64,000 bases of DNA from Diphasiastrum complanatum (lineage: Eukaryota > Streptophyta > Lycopodiopsida > Lycopodiales > Lycopodiaceae): the NCBI GenBank assembly GCA_029204225.1, contig CM055101.1, forward strand, positions 3,416,684 to 3,480,683, given 5' to 3'. The notes beneath the pieces are model-generated. The model worked only from the letters and a program-made list of their open reading frames with translations, ran no database searches and was not told the DNA's origin. Positions 46,141 through 59,260 of this stretch are shown piece after piece; the first letter of the stretch is position 1, and each line of letters starts with the position of its first letter. The translations under genes and the position numbers were made by a program.

Positions 46141-47885
46141 CCTATGAATTCGATAAAGTCATATGATGATCATATACTACAAATATGGTGTAGATGGATG
46201 CGTGACAAGGGGATTCGTAAGATAGATGTAGAGAAAGAACATGAAGATGTAGTGGAGGCTGTATGTATGCTTGACAGAGATTTTCCAACCTCCATCTTGG
46301 ACATACAAGTGCATCTGCTTGTGCACTTGGTTCAAGAAATTGGTATTGTCGGTCCTGTGCACTCAAGGTACAAAAAAAAATTATTTTGGTTTTTGTGGCT
46401 TCAATATATTTAGCATCATTTTTTTATGTCATAGAACATTGCTCTTATCATGCAATAAATGTTTATAGGTGGATTTTGTTTTTGGAGAGATTCATGAAAG
46501 TTTTCAAAGATTTTGTGCATCAAAAGGCAATACTAGAGGGAAGTATGGCCAAGGCTTATTTATGTTATTGAATTTTTGCTTCAAATACATCCGTCTACTC
46601 CATGGCTATGGAATGATGAGGAGAACAGTGAGGTAAAAGGTGAAAAACCCCAAGCTATGTGTGCTCCTAAGAAAATGACACCTTTTCTTAGAGAAAAAGA
46701 TTCTACTTTCATGCTCTATAATTCTGGAGTGATGGATAAGTGGTTGGAATTATATGAACAAGAGAAGAAAAAAAGAACGTTGGCTAGAAATAGACACCAA
46801 CATAATAGACATAGGGGTCATGTTGCACCTTCACGTGATGTTGAGCCATTGCCCCCAACCAATGCACCATAGAATGGATGGTTGGCACACTTCAACAAGC
46901 AAGTTCAAATGGACAAGCCATATCTGACATGGAATGAGACTTTGCAAGAGGATGTGATTGGAAAGTTTGTTTATTGTTTATTGTTTTTTATAAAATACAA
47001 TGTAGCTTGTATAATGATTGATTATTGTCTTAATTACAATTAAAATGTGGCAGTATTGAAAGTATAGTGCAATGTGGGCATATGGTCATCATCATCGCGT
47101 TGAATGAGTTGATATGAAACAACGAACTTATGATTGTGGTGTTATGGCATCTTTTAATCAAGAAAGTCGGAGTAGTGTACGAGACCAAAGTTCAATCTTT
47201 GGAGAGCTTGAGTATGTAGGAACTATTCAAGATATATATGAAGTGTGTTTTGGTGAAAATGGAAAATACTTTTTGTTTGATGTGAAATGGTTCAAAATCA
47301 AATTTCAAGGGTCAAATGCAACCGTGAAAAGAGATCGTAGTGGATTTTTTGCTATTGATTTAACCAAGACATTAAGCATGGATTATTCAAACACATTGGT
47401 GCTGCCTTGTCATTGTAAACAGGTGTGTCACATGGCATTTGTTTTTTCTCAATCATAATCAGTAACATACACTATTTTACTACAATTAACTATTAATGTG
47501 GACCTTAGTTCCATATTGGAACAAATTTTTTAACTTAACATTGTTAAATGTGCAGGTATTTTTTCAACTGGATCGACTAAACAACAAGTGGTCATATGTT
47601 GTTCAAGTAAAGCCACACGCTAGACATGTATTTGAAACTGTATACATTGAGAATGAAATGGAGGACTTGAATATTGACAACACAAACATGGTTGATGCAT
47701 GTATAGAAATATCTCCAAGTTCTCTAAATATTATAGAAAATACTATAAATGAATCAAATGATTCTGACACAAACGACAATATTGAGAGAGGGTCTGATTA
47801 CTATAGTGATGATGAAAATAATCTACGTGGAGATGAGTTGCAAGGTGTATTGGTTGATGAATTTGAATCTTGTGATGATGAATAA
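46141..47885 (+). pseudogene. CACTA (En/Spm) TNP2 C-terminal remnant
   Basis: The first part (46200-46365) reads EKEHEDVVEAVCMLDRDF, VHLLVHLVQE and GPVHSR, matching the DUF4218 region of plant CACTA TNP2 proteins. An intron with donor GTACAA (46368) and acceptor TTTATAG (46469) leads to WILFLERFMK and EGSMAKAY. After a frameshift and gap, a DUF4216-like part follows: GTIQDIYEVCFG, FDVKWFKIKFQG and LPCHCKQ. Its intron (GTGTGT..TGTGCAG, 47422-47555) is followed by VFFQLDRLNNKWSYVVQVKP. An acidic tail ends at TAA 47883-47885. The catalytic half of the transposase is absent from the sequence upstream. Confidence 0.8.
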
Positions 47886-47886
47886 A

Positions 47887-47910
47887 TTATATATATATAT
47901 ATATATATAT
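47887..47910. repeat. (TA)n microsatellite
   Basis: Twelve TA units directly after the TNP2 stop codon. Confidence 0.9.
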
Positions 47911-48435
47911 CACAATCATTTTTGTGATAAAATGATAGTTTACATAATTATTGCATCTTTAAAATACATTCTTGCATTTTTGAAGTTTATCTTGATTTCA
48001 ATCTAGCAATTACTTCTGATTCATTTTAAATCAAATGCTTTCAATGCAATCTATATCTTATTAAAGATTTAGCAAAAATTGATTGACCAAAGAAAACAAT
48101 TAGTGAGCATACGTTGATAATCTATATACGCTTCAAAAACATTTTCCTTCTGAAACATCCTTACTATATTTAAAATCTATTGAAGCAATATCTTCATATC
48201 TTCACTCTGGTCGAAGCACAATATTGACTTCGTCAAAGCACAATAATTTGACAGAATGATCATTTAATTTTTTATTCACAATCATGATCACATAATAATC
48301 ATTTTATTAATAGTCCACACTTATTTAAAGCCTAAAAAAAAATTCATTTACTTTTAAATTAATCATAGGATTGTTTGTTTATTCAAATATTGTTCAAATA
48401 GTTTTTAAAAAAAAAAATTACAACAAATATATTTT

Positions 48436-48805
48436 GCCACGTGTGGCAATATAAAATTACAATTCTCTATATTTTTCTCTGGAGATTTGCCACGCGTGAA
48501 AAATCTTCAAAATAAGTAAATGTCAGATGAGAGGCGGTTAAATAACAGCCTTGTGTGGCACTTCCACGCGTGGCTTTACCACGTCAAATAATTTTGGTGC
48601 TCATTTTTAAATTTTGGTTTGATATTATTTGCGTGGCACTGCCACGCGTGGCAGTGTCATGCAAAAAAAAAATTCAATGCTGGACCCACCTCCAGTCTGG
48701 ATTTGACTAGTCCCCGGAGAATTTTAGGCGTGAATCTACCACGCATGGCAGAGCCACGCATAGAAAAATGTCAAAATTTTGATTAAGTATCGAGTTCGCG
48801 TGGCA
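48436..48805. repeat. Cluster of CCACGCGTGG-type palindromes
   Basis: GCCACGTGTGGC (48436), GCCACGCGTG (48488), TTCCACGCGTGGC (48562), CACTGCCACGCGTGGCAGTG (48637-48656, a perfect 20-base palindrome), CCACGCATGGCAGAGCCACGC (about 48739) and CGCGTGGC (48797). The cluster lies 550-920 bases beyond the CACTA TNP2 stop, where CACTA subterminal repeats would be expected. No clear CACTA right end was found. Confidence 0.75.
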
Positions 48806-49028
48806 AAATGCCCATATGTGTAGTTGTGATGTGAACTTTAAAAAATTGTAAAGGTCACAATTTATGAAACAAGTAGTTTTAAACAAAAAAATTTCATCAA
48901 TTTTATAACATATAAATTGGGGGCTCCTCAACATTGCTTGTCCCTTTATATCATCCCTATGAGAATCAAGGATGGTCGGTGCCTATGCAATTGGGGACGG
49001 GGTGCCAATGCAGCCCATGTTCGTGAGC

Positions 49029-49143
<115 letters not shown>

Positions 49144-49359
49144 ATTTTGATTTAGTCTTATCTAAAAAGAAGAGAGTTTGATGGAGAATAGTGGATGAGG
49201 TCAAAGAAGATATAGTGAAGTAGCTCCTTAAGGTTAGGTTGTGATTTCTATACTTTTGGTAGTAGTACATCTAAATACTATACAAATCATAATTTTAAAG
49301 CTTTTCCCCACTTCAAAGATAAAGATAAGCGTAAAGGGCTTAACTTTATAGATAGACTA

Positions 49360-49471
49360 GGTAGCGGGCGTGAGCAGCCCGCTACCGTGTATAGCAAGTA
49401 GTCAGTACCTACCGAGCCGGAGGGGGCGAGGCAGGTAGTCAGCACCTACCGAGCCGGAGGTGGCGAGGTAG
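49360..49471. repeat. GC-rich hairpin and 37-base direct repeat
   Basis: GGTAGCGGGC (49360-49369) and GCCCGCTACC (49377-49386) form a perfect 10-bp stem with a 7-base loop. Two copies of a 37-base unit (GTAGTCAG(T/C)ACCTACCGAG..) follow at 49398 and 49435. Confidence 0.75.
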
Positions 49472-49642
49472 GTACGACTACCTGGTACGCAATAGTGGGC
49501 GTGAGAAAGACCGCTCCCGGACGTATTATCATGCAGAGAGAGATCGGTGGAGGAGGAGAGATGGCAGGAGAGCAGGAGGAGATATGGCAGGAGAGGAGAT
49601 GGCACGAGAAAGGGAGGAGAGATGGCAGCCAACAGAGTAGTG

Positions 49643-50370
49643 TGAGAAATTGGCAAAAATCTAGCTTGGTATTTTTTATGATAGAAGTTTGTAAGTGAAT
49701 CTCACATGTGTGGAGGATGTTCCCACGTGTGGAGAATTGTAAAGTAAATAAAAATGTTTGATATAGGGGTCTCATAGTCAAGCATTTAGGTGTAGGATGT
49801 TGATAGGGTCAAATTTGGCATAGATGGCGAATTATCCATTTCCACTTGTAATGCCACTATTGAGCCAAAATAGAGTAGGAGGCCAAACTTGTGCCAATTA
49901 GAGTGTAGACAAGTGTAATGCTTTTGTTTGATGAAGTTTAAGAGGTCCAATAGGATTTAGAGGTGGAACCATGTGTGGTCCAATAGGAATTTGACGTGTG
50001 CTTGAATATAGTCCAATAGAATTAAGAGGTGCATGGATTGTACTCCTCATTTGGATCTAATTGATTTTGAGATTGAGTGGATTTTGAGTGTAAGTGATTT
50101 TCTAGCTTTCTCTCTCAAACCGGAGAGCTATTGATGATTTTCTCTCTCTACCCAAGGAGAGCAGCTTGTTTTTACTTAGATTACTTTTTGGAACACTTCC
50201 CACACATGTGAGTGAGAGTTGGAAGTGATTGAATGCATGTAGTAGTGTGTTTTTGCCATAGAATTAAAGATAGATCTTGAATCTCAATCTAGTCTTGATC
50301 TTGGTGCATCTACCCACCTTAGGAGATCACAACTACATGTTGTGGACATTCCACACGTGTGAAATCAACA
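49643..50370 (+). repeat. 5' LTR, copia family A copy 2 (728 bp)
   Basis: TGAGAAATTGG..GAAATCAACA, ending directly at the primer site. It gives the full-length LTR reference for the family; copy 1 retains only its right half. Confidence 0.85.
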
Positions 50371-50383
50371 TGGTATCAGAGCC
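50371..50383 (+). other. Primer-binding site, copia family A copy 2
   Basis: TGGTATCAGAGCC, initiator tRNA-Met type, identical to the site at 12586. Confidence 0.9.
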
Positions 50384-51126
50384 TACCTAAGGTTACCATG
50401 CATTTTGATCCATCTAAGTGAAAACTTTTCATCAATCTTGAGCTAGAAATTGTCAAGGCCCATTTTCCTAGTTATCTTGTTCAATTTTGGATCAAAAGAG
50501 ATCAATAGGGCATTGATTGGGTCTGACTTGGTACTGTACGGAATCAGGTTCCCATACACGTGTGAGGAACATCTAATTTCAATTTGGGAGTTCTCTTTCA
50601 TGTTTGATCCAAAAATCTTGCTAGATAGCTTGTTTTGAAGCTATTTTTGTCTAGTTTCTGATGCAATCAGTTTCATTCCATTTGGTTGAGCCAATCAAAA
50701 GTTATAAGCTTTTGAAGAGGGTTAGGTAGGGTACCTAGACCTGGGTGGACACATTTGGTTTGGTCAAGAGATTGCTTGTTTGATCAAAATCACAGTTGAA
50801 TGCTTACCAATCTCATCTATATGTGATCTAGGCACTGTTTTGAGATCTTAGCCATTTTGTTTCATGCAATATCATTGTATTTGAGTCAAATTTGGTTTCT
50901 TAGTGTATTTCACACGTGCTAAGAGTGTTTGATCCTAACTTTGCCCATACTCCATCATTTGATGTGAAGTAGATCTAGTTTTGGAGAGATTGAGATAGCT
51001 AGTGAGAATCATCTCATAGTTTGTTGCAAGATCTTGCATAGGAGATGGTAGCACACCATTATTGGATCCTATAGTGAGAGAGAAGCAACATTTTTTGTTC
51101 ATCACTTTTATTTATCTCCACTTTAC

Positions 51127-52875
51127 ATGACTTCAATGAGTTCATACTTGTTGCAACCAAGTGAGAGATTGTCTACTTCAAGTTATTCAATATGGAAGTT
51201 GAGGATGGAGTCCATCTTGATACTCCAAGATGTGATGGACATTTTACTTGGGATTGAGGAGGTGCCTCAAGTCCTTCAAGAAGTACAAAAATACAAGAAG
51301 AGAGCTAGGATGACTCTCCACTACATTAAGATGAATGTCTCTAATGAGATATTAAGGGAGATTGGTGATTGTTCTACATCCAAGGAAGCTTGGGATTGTC
51401 TCAAGTCCATCTATGAGGCTAAGAACACCTCTAGGCTCCTCACTCTTAGAAATCAAATCTTCCAAAGTAGTCAAAAGAGTGATGAGAGTGCATCTAATTA
51501 TGTTTTGAGAGTCAAGGATATTCATAGGGAGCTTGCATGTATTGGTGACTCAATCAATCAAAGTGAGCTAGTCCAAGTCATTCTCAATGGCTTGAGAGAT
51601 GAATATGACAACCTTGTCCAATCCTATGCCATTAAGGAGGAGCTACCAAGTTTGGAGGCCCTTCAAAGTGTGCTTATTTTTGAATCAAGACAAGAATACA
51701 AACTCTTGAGGATGGACAAGCTATCACTCAATCATGATGATGGCAAAGTTCTATTTGCCAAGCACAAAGAGAGGAGTAAGAAGCAACACCATCACTTCTC
51801 TAATGACAAAGCTAAAGATCAAGATGTAGAGGAGGAGGATACCTCTCATGCTTCTAATTCAAATCTCAAGAAGAATAAGATCAAGTGATTTTATTGTGGC
51901 AAGAAAGGCCATTATGCCACCAATTGCTTCAAGAAGAAGAATCAACTCAATCAAGCCAACATCAGCAATGAGAAAGAAGACTATATTGCAAGTGATTGAG
52001 AAGGCTCTCTTATGGCATCAAGCTTCTCCTCTTCCACCTTCAACAAGGATGACTCATGGTATTTTGATAGTGGAGCATCTTTACATATGTGTGGCTCCAA
52101 GCACTTTTTTTCATCTATTATGCCTTATGATGGAGTCAAGAAGACCATATACATTGCAAGTAAGCATGAGTGCAATATTGAAGGAGTAGGGATTATTCCC
52201 TTGAAGCTTGCATCGTCCAAAGATCTCTTTCTCAACAATGTTCTTTTTGTCCCAAAGCTTACAAAAAACATCTTAAGTGTTGGCCAACTTCTTGATAGTG
52301 GCTTTGATGTCAATTTCAATATTGACAATTGTGTGATTAAGAAGGATGGTGAGATCCTTGCATATGGATCAAGATTTGAAGGCATCTACAAATTGGATCC
52401 AAGTGAGAGTGCAAACTCTCTTGATGTTTCTTATATGTCCAATATTTCAAAGAAGGATGATCACACAAGATGCACATATCTTCTCTCTTCAAGCATGATG
52501 GTGTGTGATTATTCCTTATTATTTTTAGCATATGTTGAGAAGAGATTCTCATTGAAGATCAAATCTTTGAGGAGTATTGGAGCTCTTGAAGGAATAGCAC
52601 TATATGAAGTTTTATTCAAGATGAAGCCTAAGATTGATCACCTTAGTAAACTTGGTAGTGCTTGCTTTGCACACATTCCCTTGGAAACAAGGAGGAAGGA
52701 TGATCCAAGCTCATGGATCATGATTGGATACTCATCCATCAAGGAGGCCTTTAGTGCCTTTACACTCTTTATTTCAAAAGTGATTGTGAATAGAGATGTC
52801 ACATTGCATGAATATTCAATCTTGGAAGTGGCCGAGATCAAGGCTTCTCAAGAAGCATCACAAGTTATCTTTTGA
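51127..52875 (+). pseudogene. Copia gag-pol, family A copy 2, internally deleted
   Basis: ATG 51127 (MTSMSSYLLQPSERL). Gag is intact to 51885, where TGA falls just before the CCHC knuckle (FYCGKKGHYATNC, frame continues). A TGA at about 51999 follows. The protease region DSGASLHM has Leu in place of the second Ser (near 52075). GAG-pre-integrase is present to about 52440. Then a deletion joins YMSNISKKDD directly to a shortened integrase (FLAYVEKRFSLKIKSLRS), and a second deletion removes the core with the third catalytic residue. The linker WIMIGYSSIKEAF is present. The 52876-53810 stretch has an open frame of about 299 residues but no RT or RNase H motif that I can see. Confidence 0.85.
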
Positions 52876-53810
52876 AGGTATTCAAGTTATGATGGGGCCA
52901 AGGTGTGAGGAGGAGTTTCTTCTTCATATGATTTCAAGAAGATCTTCAAGATGCATGGCCGAGTCTTTATGGCTCACCTTACATGGCAAAGAGGGGCATC
53001 TTTCATGTTGTATCTACTACAACACATTCATATATGCTTCTCTGCCTTTGCTTGAAATGCTATCTTGCTTCATTGGATTTTTTGGATCTCAAAGCTCAAG
53101 AAAAGCTATACTAGTTTTGTATGATGCTTATGGTATGGACATGTTTCCTGTCATTATTTACTTAGACGTGTTTCCAATACTTTTTGAAAGCAAGATATTG
53201 TATTGTCAAAAGTATGCCCTTGGTTCTAGTAAGAACAAGATTGAGCTTGGTACTCACTTTTTTGAAAATCATGTTTTCACATGTTTTGAGGCAAATTGTA
53301 AACTCCTCTTGAGATTAAGTGAAGCATCCAAAGTGGACACTTACATCCTTGAGAGAGTAACTAGCCTAAAAAAGATCAAGATAGTCTTTGATATCAAGAT
53401 TAGATCCATCATGGATATAGTTCATTGTATGTGGACTAGTCAAGCTAGAAAGCATAATCTTGATAATCATCATTGTTTCACATCTTATGATCTTGATCTC
53501 CATGATCCTTATGAGGCTTGGAAACCTCATATTTCTCTATTTATGGTGCATCCATCATGCAAGTGGAACTTTAAATGCAAAGATCATCATCAAGCATGGA
53601 GGAAGCCCATGATCATAGTGGCATATTGGTGGAGCACTCTTCAAAGGCATTGGCAAGAGATCTCTACCAAAGAGGTCTTATCATGGATATGGTGAGGGTG
53701 CTCCTATGACGGATCCCTTGGCTGATCTTCACTTCTTATGCATACCAAAGGATCCACTCAAAAAGATTTACAAACTTCTCAAGTGATCTAGTACCTTTCC
53801 AAGCTATTTT

Positions 53811-53915
53811 TTGAGGAGGAGCGTGAGAAATTGGCAAAAATCTAGCTTGGTATTTTTTATGATAGAAGTTTGTAAGTGAATCTCACATGTGTGGAGGATG
53901 TTCCCACGTGTGGAG
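53811..53915 (+). repeat. Purine tract and 3' LTR fragment, copia family A copy 2
   Basis: TTTGAGGAGGAGCG (polypurine tract) is followed by TGAGAAATTGG at 53824. Identity with the left LTR ends at GTGGAG 53915, after which unrelated sequence starts. Confidence 0.8.
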
Positions 53916-53929
53916 GAGCCCCTAAATGT

Positions 53930-54390
53930 AGAATTTAAGCAAATTAAAAGCCCACAAAATGTTAAAATTAAAAACATTAAAAGTTCTGAGAAAATGCAAG
54001 TTCATCTAATTAAAAGCTCGAAAAATGAGATTAATTTAAGACATTGAAAGCCCTAGAAAATTCTGGGGATTAAAATACTAAAAGCCCAACAAATGACTAA
54101 TTGAAGACATTGAAAGTCCTAAAAAATGCTAGGGATTATAGTATTAAAAGCCTAAAAAAGTAAAAATTCATGCATCAAAAAGATGAAAAGCATAAAAAAT
54201 GTAAAATTTTAAGACATTTGAAAGCCCTAAAATATCCAAGGGTCCTAAAGACTAAAACCACTGAAACTATAAAAATTCAAGACATAGAAAACCCTAAAAA
54301 TGTATAGGTTCAATAGACTAAACTTTCAAAAATGTATAAATGCAATACACCAAAAGTTCTAAAGAATGTAAGTCCAGCAATTAAATGTAC
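53930..54390. repeat. Degenerate A-rich tandem repeats
   Basis: A loosely repeated phrase of about 40-60 bases (AAGACATTGAAAGCCCTA.., ..TAGGGATTA.. ACTAAAAGCC) recurs eight or more times. No coding frame. Confidence 0.6.
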
Positions 54391-55020
<630 letters not shown>

Positions 55021-55489
55021 CATCCACAATAGACTATTTCACATTGGAGTAATAAACGAACACATGACAATGTCGTGTCACAAAAGTCACTAATAAAATT
55101 TATATCTATTCTAACCCCCCCCCCCCTTCTATTTCCTCTCTTCTATACCCAAAACTATCTGGTCACATGGGAGCATGTAACTATCTGTCCATGGTTTGTC
55201 CATACTTAATGCCCATCAAGTGTGACCAAGCAATTTGGCACCTGATGATGGCTCTCAGGATATGAGAACAAATGATGGCCTTTAGGATGAAACAAATGAT
55301 AGATCACTCAAGATATAAAAACAAATGATGGCCCTTGTTAAGACTAGCCGATTTTTTGCACAATTGAGCCACATGAATGATTATTTTGAGTACCGAGGTA
55401 GAGCATATTAACCAGGAACATCCGATCCACCCTTGCCATTGCACATATTCATTTTCTGCTATTGATCATGTCAGATCTTATACCAGAGG

Positions 55490-56290
55490 ATGTGTTGCAC
55501 CAAGAAATTTTAGCAAGCCACATTATCAACTACACTGAAGCTAAAAAAAAGTAGTGGCAATACATCGAGGATTTGTTGTGCTAAGAAGCATCAGAAATTC
55601 ATAATATGGTTTATACTGAAGCTCAACAGAAAGCAGCAACACAATAAAGTCATGTTCTACCAAGAAGCATCATCAATCCATTTTGTGATTTATATTGAAG
55701 CTCACCATAAAACATCAACACATCAAGGATGTATTGTACCAAGAAGCATTTGATGTGTTGTACCAAGAAGCAATAGCAATCCATATCGTGGTTCATATTG
55801 AAGCTCGACATGTAGCATCAAGATGTCGACATAAAGCAACAATAGACTAGATATGTGTTGTACCCATAGCATCATCAATCCAATATAGTGTGGCTCATAT
55901 TGAATCTTGACAAAAAGTAGCAACACATCAAAGCTTACAAGGAAGCATCAACAATCCATACTATGTTATATACCGAAGCTCGACATAGAGGAACAACACA
56001 CCAAAGATGTGTTGTACCAAGAAGAATCAACAATCCATATTGTGGTTCATATTAAAGCTTGACAAAAATTAGCAACACATGAAAGATGTGTTGTACAAGG
56101 AAGCATCAACAATCCATATTGTGGTTTATATTGAAGCTCAACATAAAGCAACAACACGTCAAGGATGCAAGAAACATCTATAATCTACATTGTGGTTATA
56201 TTTGTAGTTGGACATAAAGGATGTGTTGTACCAAGAGGCTAACAAGAGGCATCAACAATCTATATTGTGGTTACTGTAGTGATGAAGAGT
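55490..56290. repeat. Satellite-like tandem repeat, about 75-90 bp unit
   Basis: About nine degenerate copies of a unit containing TGTTGTACCAAGAAGCAT, CAATCCATATTGTGGTT and ATTGAAGCTCGACATAAAGC. Copies differ by indels, so the array is old. Short minus-strand open frames here are artefacts. Confidence 0.8.
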
Positions 56291-56299
56291 CCACAACAC

Positions 56300-57640
56300 T
56301 CAAGAGTGAATGAAATCAGTTGAATATTTAGCAAGGGACAATCTCATAGCTCAATTTTCATGCATGCGACTTAATACAGCTTGGATTTAGTTTGTAACAA
56401 GTACTTTTGACCATTATTAGTTGAGATGAACCATCAACCAATCAAATTCAAACATTCTAAAGTTCAGTCTAGTCATTGTAATTTATACTAAAGCTCAACA
56501 TGAGATAGGTCAAATTTGAAGTCTATTACTCATGATAGCTCAATTTTGGACTTGATCACTCAAAATTGCCCATTAAGTGGTCAAATATCTAAAGGAATTT
56601 ATTGTTTATGATATTGTCCACGTTGCTCAATATAGATGTCTATCACTCACAATAGCTCACATTTGTCACTTATGCTATGAGTTTGGTGCTTATCACTAGA
56701 CATGGCTCATCAAATGCAACAAATCTCTGTTTTGGAACATTCAGGTTGATTCATCTTGATGGAATACGGATGCAATAGAATATTCCAAAGATTGTTCCGG
56801 GTTTCGATTCTTGTCGATCAAATGGTCCTTACTATTTGAGATAGCCCAAAGTTGATGTTTATCATTTGACATAACTTCAATCTGATGCCTACATGCAAGA
56901 AATCTTAATTTTGTTCCTTGTCACTCGTCACTTGACATTGAGTGTTTAAATTAGAGGAATCTCGAGTGTGGGGGACATTCACGTACATTGATTGAAATAG
57001 CTCACATTAGGGATAAAACGCTATGATTTTTGTTCTTGTCATTGGACATAGATCATTGAGTAACTAAACTCAACCAATCTCAACTTTAGAACATTCCAAT
57101 TACTCGAGTCTGATCTCTCATGGATAGAATTGGTCCCTATCACTTGAGATAGCTGAAACTAATGTCTACCACTTGAGATAGCACAAACTTGATGTCATCA
57201 CTCAAAAAAGTCAATATTGGGCTTTTGAGCTTTCAAATAGCTTTTGAAATCTCGAGCTTTTGAAATTTAGACAACTCAAATTAAAATTGCCCATTAAGTG
57301 ACCAAATTAGAGAACTCTTGAGTATAGGATAGTCAAATAGCTCAAATTCCATACATGCGACTCAAGATAGCTCAAATTGGATGCCTATCATGCGATTTTG
57401 ACCATTGTCACTTGGCATGGCTAATTGAGTGATCAAATTAAACCAATATCAAGTGTAGAACATTCAGATTGATTGAGTTTCACTCTCTATCAGTGGCATT
57501 GAATCACATTACATGAGATAGAACAAATTTGATGTCCATGGCCCAAGATAGTTCAATTTTTGCCCTTATAAATCGAAATTGCCCCATAGTGTCTCTTAAC
57601 AATAGGTGAACGCAATAACTCAATAATTTGACATGGCTCA
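56300..57640. repeat. Second degenerate repeat field
   Basis: Phrases such as ATAGCTCAAATT, GATGTCTATCACT and TTGACATGGCTCATT recur irregularly in both halves. It looks like a very old tandem array continuing the preceding satellite. No coding region is seen; 57641-58029 is also empty. Confidence 0.55.
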
Positions 57641-58029
57641 TTGAAAGCCTAAAAAATGGGCTTGGTTCAAGCTGGCATGAAGAAGTTGCCACGTGAACAA
57701 AATCAGCAAACTACGACAAGGAACTACGGTTAGAAGCAACAGATGATTCTTGAAGGTCTTGTGGAGGATTTGGACAACCCAAGAATCTTCAAGTTTTTGA
57801 GGGGGGAGCCCCATCTTTGTCTGCCACGGCTTGTATTTGGCTAGCTATGTACTTTTTACATTATACTTAAAGTTGTTTCTCAACTGCTACCATGTGTGGT
57901 ATGCTAGAGTGTTTGCTTTTTGGGCTTCTAACAGTTCTGTAAGTTATAGTAGTTTTCGGCCATGGAAACCGCTGTCTATTTTATGTACATTTGTGAATAT
58001 CTAATAGTGAAATTAAGCTTTCGTAATGC

Positions 58030-59260
58030 TCAATGCTTGGTGTTCATTTGTATTTTGAAAGCATCTCCTCCCACAGAATTTTTAGGCAAAGATTTAGTGA
58101 TGACATGATCTGCAAAATGCGCTGTGACAGTTGGATTTGTAGCATGTTCTATAGGAAAGATCAATTTAACAACTGGAATACTAGTGCATTCTGAAGAATT
58201 TGCACTGAGCATTACGCAGGGGAAGGCCCGCTCAAGCCTTCCCGTGCAGTTCGGGCCATGCCCTCGAGCTCCCGCCCTCGGGCAATGGCCCTCCCAGCAT
58301 GGAAGGCCCTCGGGCAGGGCCTTCCCCCCCCCCCCCCCCAACAAAAAAAAATGACAAATAACAACCCATCCAACTTGAACGACTGGCATGACGGATGCAT
58401 TAATGAGGACCAAAATTTTTTCTCTCTAAATTTTTTCCCTATCGTAGGGCAACTGTGTTCACTTGGTAAAATTATAGTTACATGCTCATCATTTGAATTC
58501 ATAAACCTTTGGATATCAGCTTTACCTCCAAACTGCCTTCACTGCTTAACAAAAGATTCTCTTCATGACCTTTCTCAAATTCAAGCTCAGCTGAATTGGA
58601 ATGGATATCCACACCTTCGTTGGATAATGACTCTCAAATATTTTCCTGATGGAAATTTTCTCCCAAGAGCTTTTCTAAGCAGAAAGCATGGCTCTGGAAA
58701 AGACTTTTTATGCCTGAGCTAATTGAACCTGGCCTCTTTACATCCCAACCCAATTTGAGTCTTATATCAGCATCATTTTCCAAGCCAACTGCCTTGATTT
58801 GGGAACTTGCAGGTAGCTGAATGACCATTGCTGACAACTCTGTCTTTAGTTGTGTAGCAAGCCTCACTTGACCCTTTTCATTAAAAGCAACTTTCTCACA
58901 ACTCTTGTGCCATTTCTCAAGGTTGAATTGATGGGATATGCCTTTGATATGCTTTGAAAGTCCTATTTGAGAAGCGCCACTCTTGCAGCTTTTATTTTCA
59001 ATCTGCACATCAAGACCATCGACTTATATGACTGATGAGGAATCGTTAGAGACATTCTCTTCTATAGAGAACACGCTAAATTCAGGGGTGTTTGGGTGAA
59101 ATATTCTTTGTAGGAAAATTTGTGAGAATTCACTTGAGACATGATCTAAGCTTATAAGGTCCCTATTGGATTTCTTTTCATCCAGGATGTTGCTTGATGG
59201 TTGATGTAGAGCTTCACGCAGAAGCACAAACTCTAATTCTGAATGCAGCAAAGGTTTACG
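58030..59260 (-). pseudogene. Unrecognised protein-coding remnant interrupted by an insertion
   Basis: A single minus-strand frame runs from about 59260 to 58520 with only three stops (59026-59024, 58636-58634 and about 58505). It reads ALHQPSSNILDEKKSNRDLI, QFNLEKWHKSCEKVAFNEKG, VRLATQLKTELSAMVIQLPA and IRLKLGWDVKRPGSISSGIK. After a frameshift it continues (PSEHSCPTIGKKF) into the GC-rich insertion at 58219-58327, and resumes beyond it (SANSSECTSIPVVKLIFPIE) to a stop near 58030. I do not recognise the family. The length of the conserved frame suggests a former host gene. Confidence 0.45.
58219..58327. mobile_element. GC-rich 109-bp element with 11-bp inverted ends
   Basis: GGGGAAGGCCC (58219-58229) and GGGCCTTCCCC (58317-58327) are perfect inverted ends around about 87 bases that are far more GC-rich than anything near. 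A run of C and then A follows on the right. It interrupts a minus-strand coding remnant. It could be a small MITE or a retroposed structured RNA. Confidence 0.6.

Larger units (their letters stand above)
49643..53915 (+). mobile_element. Ty1/copia retroelement, family A copy 2, internally deleted
   Basis: The left LTR starts TGAGAAATTGGCAAAAATC at 49643; the same sequence reappears at 53824 as the start of the right LTR, which is cut after 92 bases. The left LTR, primer site and leader match copy 1 at 12115-13322 closely, and gag is clearly homologous. The pol region has lost most of integrase, RT and RNase H. The right LTR truncation prevents testing for a target duplication. Confidence 0.9.

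Noticed and set aside
52796-53695. 299-residue open frame downstream of the family-A copy 2 pol
   Set aside because: It overlaps the end of the pol frame in another register and shows no RT, RNase H or other motif; probably rearranged element DNA.
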